Shown here piece by piece: positions 6,603 through 9,372 of a DNA stretch of 9,372 bases. The stretch comes from Eubacterium sp. (lineage in GTDB: Bacteria; Bacillota; Clostridia; Lachnospirales; Lachnospiraceae). The DNA lies in contig DOVJ01000023.1 of NCBI GenBank assembly GCA_003520145.1, forward strand, positions 1-9,372. Direction: 5' to 3'. The notes below the pieces were generated by a model. That model was not told where the DNA came from. It did not search any database and was given only the letters and a program-made list of their open reading frames with translations. Each line of letters begins with the position of its first letter. The first letter of the stretch is position 1. The translations under genes were made by a program, and so were the position numbers.

Positions 6603-7376
6603 ATGATGAATTATTTTGATTTTACAGGACAAGTTGCTTTAGTTACCGGATGTTCTACTGGACTTGGCGTACAGATGGCCAAAGCATTGGCAAATCAGGG
6701 TGCCAATATCGTTGCGCTTGCAAGAAGAAAAGAACTTCTTGATCAGGTAGCTGCTGAGATAGAGAAAGAATATGGCGTAAAAGCAATCGGCGTACCTTGT
6801 GATATAACAGATACAAATCGTGTAGAAAAAGCTGTAGACGAGATTATGAATGTATTTGGCAGGATTGATATCCTTATCAATAACGCTGGAACTGGAGCTG
6901 TCGCACCTGCCGAAGATATAACTGATGAACAATTTGATCACGAGATACAGATTGATCTCTTTGGCTCTTTCAAGATGGCAAGAACTGTAGCTAAGAAGGC
7001 TATGCTTCCTGCTGGCTACGGTCGTATCATCAACATCTCATCTATGTACGGTATGGTCGGCAACAAGATTGCTCCTGCATCTCCATACCACGCTGCCAAG
7101 GGCGGTCTTATCAACTTAACCCGTGCTCTCGCTGCTGAATGGGGCAATAAGGGTATAACAGTCAATACTATTTGCCCAGGTTACTTCGAGACACCACTCA
7201 CCAAGGAAACACTTGATTCTGAATTCTTCCAGAATTATGCAAAAACCATGATTCCTATGGCTAGATACGGAAAAGAAGGCGAACTCGACACAGCCGCCCT
7301 CTTCCTTGCATCTAAAGCAAGTTCTTATGTTAACGGCGTAGTACTTCCTGTAGATGGTGGATATACGGCTATGTGA
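6603..7376 (+). CDS. Short-chain dehydrogenase/reductase (SDR), classical type, gluconate 5-dehydrogenase-like
   Basis: This is a 257-residue NAD(P)-dependent oxidoreductase of the classical SDR family. Visible motifs are the nucleotide-binding TGCSTGLG (15-22), CDITD (66-70), NNAG (93-96), NISS (144-147, catalytic Ser), YHAAK (162-166, catalytic Tyr162 and Lys166) and PGYFETP (192-198). The basic pair at 41-42 just after strand 2 suggests a preference for NADP(H), which is inference. Length and the PVDGGYTAM ending are normal. The closest look is to gluconate 5-dehydrogenase/KduD-type and 3-oxoacyl-ACP reductase-like enzymes, but SDR substrates cannot be read from sequence and no sugar-acid genes lie nearby. 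It appears to be a single-gene unit with its own promoter and separate from typA, which also has its own. Confidence 0.93.
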   Translation: MMNYFDFTGQVALVTGCSTGLGVQMAKALANQGANIVALARRKELLDQVAAEIEKEYGVKAIGVPCDITDTNRVEKAVDEIMNVFGRIDILINNAGTGAVAPAEDITDEQFDHEIQIDLFGSFKMARTVAKKAMLPAGYGRIINISSMYGMVGNKIAPASPYHAAKGGLINLTRALAAEWGNKGITVNTICPGYFETPLTKETLDSEFFQNYAKTMIPMARYGKEGELDTAALFLASKASSYVNGVVLPVDGGYTAM

Positions 7377-7379
7377 TAT

Positions 7380-7403
7380 CAGCCAATTACACAGCCAATT
7401 ACT
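7380..7403 (+). repeat. 12-base tandem duplication followed by a T-run, possible weak terminator of the dehydrogenase gene
   Basis: CAGCCAATTACA (7380-7391) is repeated as CAGCCAATTACT (7392-7403) and leads into six Ts (7403-7408). CACAGCC (7390-7396) can pair imperfectly with GGCT plus GTG at the gene's 3' end (7367-7375), with a two-base bulge. This could give a weak terminator. The duplication is certain; a terminator role is doubtful. Confidence 0.4.
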
Positions 7404-7418
7404 TTTTTATTCTTCCTG

Positions 7419-7446
7419 TTGACAAATGACGAGATTACTGTATAAT
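7419..7446 (+). promoter_or_regulatory. Promoter of typA
   Basis: Perfect -35 TTGACA (7419-7424) and perfect -10 TATAAT (7441-7446) boxes are spaced by 16 bases. The start would fall near 7453, giving a leader of about 40 nt. The leader has a small TTGC/GCAA hairpin with a T6 loop (7455-7468) and the binding site AAAGGAGG (7474-7481), 10 bases before the ATG. Confidence 0.85.
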
Positions 7447-7491
7447 ATATAAGGTTGCTTTTTTGCAAAATCCAAAGGAGGATTACATTAT

Positions 7492-9315
7492 ATGTCACAG
7501 GATAAGATAAGAAATATCGCCATAATCGCCCATGTCGATCATGGTAAAACTACCCTTGTAGATGAACTTTTAAAGCAGAGCGGTACATTCAGAGAAAATC
7601 AGGAAGTCGCAGAACGTGTGATGGACTCTAACGATATCGAAAGAGAACGTGGTATCACTATCCTCTCTAAGAATACTGCTATTCATTATAAAGATTATAA
7701 GATCAACATCATAGACACTCCAGGTCATGCCGATTTCGGTGGAGAGGTTGAGCGAGTTCTCAAGATGGTTGACGGCGTAATACTTGTTGTAGACGCATTT
7801 GAGGGACCTATGCCTCAGACTAAGTTCGTTCTTATGAAGGCACTTGAGCTCGACCTTAAGGTTATCGTATGTATCAACAAAATCGATAGACCTGAAGCAA
7901 GACCTGCCGAAGTTATCGACGAAGTTCTCGAACTTCTCATAGATCTTAACGCTTCTGATGAGCAGTTAGAGTGTCCTTTTGTATTCGCTTCTGCTAAGTC
8001 TGGCTATGCTATGAAGGATCTTAACGATGAGAAGAAGAACATGGAGCCTCTTTTTGAGACCATCATCGAGAACATCCCATCTCCTAACGGCAATATCAAT
8101 GCTCCTGCTCAGGTTCTTATAAGCACTATAGATTATAACGAATTCGTAGGACGTATCGGTGTCGGCAAGATAGACAACGGTTCGCTTAAGCTCAATCAGG
8201 ATGTTATCCTCTGCAACGCGCATGAGCCAGAGAAGGTAAAGAAGGTTAAGGTAAGCAAGCTCTATGAATTCGAAGGTCTTGATAAAGTTGAAGTAAGTGA
8301 AGCAAGTGCCGGTTCCATAGTTGCTATCTCCGGTATTGCTGAATTACATATAGGTGACACTCTTTGCGGTGGTGATTCACCTAATCCTATCGAGTTTCAA
8401 AAGATATCAGAGCCTACTATAGCTATGAACTTCATAGTCAATGACAGTCCTCTCGCTGGTACAGAAGGTAAGTTCGTAACATCACGTCACCTTCGTGACA
8501 GACTCTTCAAGGAGCTTAACACCGATGTATCTCTTCGTGTTGAAGAAACAGATACCACCGAGAGCTTCAAGGTTTCCGGTCGTGGTGAGCTTCATCTCTC
8601 AGTTCTCATCGAGAATATGCGTCGTGAAGGCTACGAATTCGCAGTAAGTAAGGCTGAAGTACTCTATCACTATGACGAGCGCGGTAAGAAACTCGAGCCT
8701 ATGGAACTTGCATATATAGATGTACCAGAAGAATTCTCAGGTACAGTTATCCAGAAACTTTCTAACCGTAAGGGCGAGCTTCAGGGCATGTCTCCTGCTA
8801 ATTCAGGCGGCAACGTAAGACTTGAATTCTCTATCCCATCCCGCGGTCTCATCGGATTTCGTAACGAATTCATGACCGATACCAAGGGTAATGGTATAAT
8901 CAATACAACATTTGACGGATACGACGATTACAAAGGTGATATCCAGTATCGTAAGCAGGGTTCTTTGATTGCTTTCGAGACAGGAATCACAATTACATAC
9001 GGACTCTTTAACGCACAGGAGCGTGGTACCCTCTTCATCGGTCCAGGTGAGAAGGTATATGCAGGTATGATAGTTGGTCAGACAGGTCGTGCTGAGGATA
9101 TCGAGGTCAATGTCTGCAAGACAAAGCACCTCACTAACACCCGTTCATCAAGTGCAGACGAAGCACTCCGTCTCGTACCACCTAGAATCTTAAGTCTTGA
9201 GCAGGCACTCGAATACATCGACACCGATGAGCTTCTCGAGATTACACCAAAGTCACTCAGAATCAGAAAGAAGATACTTGATTCTAAGCTTAGATACAGA
9301 GCTAATAAGAATTAA
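7492..9315 (+). CDS. typA: Ribosome-associated translational GTPase TypA/BipA
   Basis: TypA/BipA is an EF-G-like GTPase that binds the ribosome and supports 50S assembly and growth under stress such as cold. The protein is 607 residues, the same as typical family members. The GTPase domain shows G1 AHVDHGKT (13-20), the switch I segment RERGITI (51-57) with the conserved Thr, G3 DTPGH (75-79), G4 NKID (129-132) and G5 around SAKSG (168-171... within FASAKSGYA). EF-G-like beta-barrel and alpha/beta domains follow (about 205-480). The BipA-specific C-terminal domain is complete, including the RSSSADEALRLVPP region and the TPKSLRIRKK tail near the end. Codon use (many CTT, CTC, ATC, GGT) is that of a well-expressed gene. 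A strong promoter and an AAAGGAGG binding site support this start. Nothing appears truncated. Confidence 0.98.
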   Translation: MSQDKIRNIAIIAHVDHGKTTLVDELLKQSGTFRENQEVAERVMDSNDIERERGITILSKNTAIHYKDYKINIIDTPGHADFGGEVERVLKMVDGVILVVDAFEGPMPQTKFVLMKALELDLKVIVCINKIDRPEARPAEVIDEVLELLIDLNASDEQLECPFVFASAKSGYAMKDLNDEKKNMEPLFETIIENIPSPNGNINAPAQVLISTIDYNEFVGRIGVGKIDNGSLKLNQDVILCNAHEPEKVKKVKVSKLYEFEGLDKVEVSEASAGSIVAISGIAELHIGDTLCGGDSPNPIEFQKISEPTIAMNFIVNDSPLAGTEGKFVTSRHLRDRLFKELNTDVSLRVEETDTTESFKVSGRGELHLSVLIENMRREGYEFAVSKAEVLYHYDERGKKLEPMELAYIDVPEEFSGTVIQKLSNRKGELQGMSPANSGGNVRLEFSIPSRGLIGFRNEFMTDTKGNGIINTTFDGYDDYKGDIQYRKQGSLIAFETGITITYGLFNAQERGTLFIGPGEKVYAGMIVGQTGRAEDIEVNVCKTKHLTNTRSSSADEALRLVPPRILSLEQALEYIDTDELLEITPKSLRIRKKILDSKLRYRANKN

Positions 9316-9351
9316 TAACAACAGGCTGTATTAAAGCAACTGCTTGCAAAA

Positions 9352-9366
9352 GGGGCTGTAAAAAAC
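9352..9366 (+). terminator. Possible left arm of the typA terminator, cut by window end
   Basis: GGGGCTGTAAAAAAC follows typA by 36 bases and has the look of the left half of a terminator stem whose right half would lie beyond the window. The right arm cannot be seen, so this is only a suggestion. GGCTGTA also occurs at 9324-9330. Nothing else is recognisable in the 57 bases after typA. Confidence 0.25.
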
Positions 9367-9372
9367 TATCAC

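Noticed and set aside
8803..9129. Antisense 108-codon open frame inside typA.
   Set aside because: It is a shadow of the conserved typA coding sequence with no start signals.

Overview
The window looks like a chromosomal segment of an AT-rich, low-GC Gram-positive anaerobe, most likely a Lachnospiraceae-type Clostridia (Butyrivibrio-like). This is an inference from the AT-rich composition, strong purine-rich ribosome binding sites, TTGACA/TATAAT-type promoters, and the protein set: a YpsC/RlmL-like methyltransferase, a C1 protease with stalk and lectin-like domains, RdgB, a NAGPA-domain protein and TypA. There are no insertion sequences, phage genes, CRISPR arrays, rRNAs or intact tRNAs.

Left two thirds, minus strand (6263 down to 1): a tightly packed six-gene operon read right to left. 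The order is a THUMP-domain RNA methyltransferase, a membrane-anchored papain-like protease, the XTP/dITP pyrophosphatase RdgB, a membrane-anchored phosphodiester glycosidase (NAGPA) protein, a membrane-anchored protein of unknown function, and a two-TM bacterial PH-domain protein cut by the window edge. Junctions are a 17-base overlap, two 4-base ATGA overlaps, a 7-base gap and a 54-base gap, so translation is probably coupled. The operon mixes two housekeeping enzymes (RNA modification, nucleotide sanitation) with four envelope-associated proteins. One clear promoter (6297-6325) sits at its head, with a perfect A/T-rich inverted repeat across its spacer.

Middle (about 6285-6602): a divergent intergenic region with more structure than two genes need. 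Back to back with the operon promoter lies a forward extended -10 promoter (6334-6362). Its predicted transcript starts in a GAAA-capped hairpin, runs through an unpaired A/U-rich stretch with two CCCC motifs, and ends at a good intrinsic terminator (6424-6453). That is the layout of a roughly 88-nt trans-acting small RNA, or less likely an attenuated leader. It is the best candidate here for something undescribed. A separate perfect 10-bp GC-rich hairpin (6485-6507) follows, then a second extended -10 promoter for the next gene.

Right third, plus strand: a short-chain dehydrogenase/reductase (6603-7376) with its own promoter, then typA/bipA (7492-9315), a ribosome-associated translational GTPase, also with its own promoter. 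The window ends 57 bases after typA, in what may be the left arm of its terminator.
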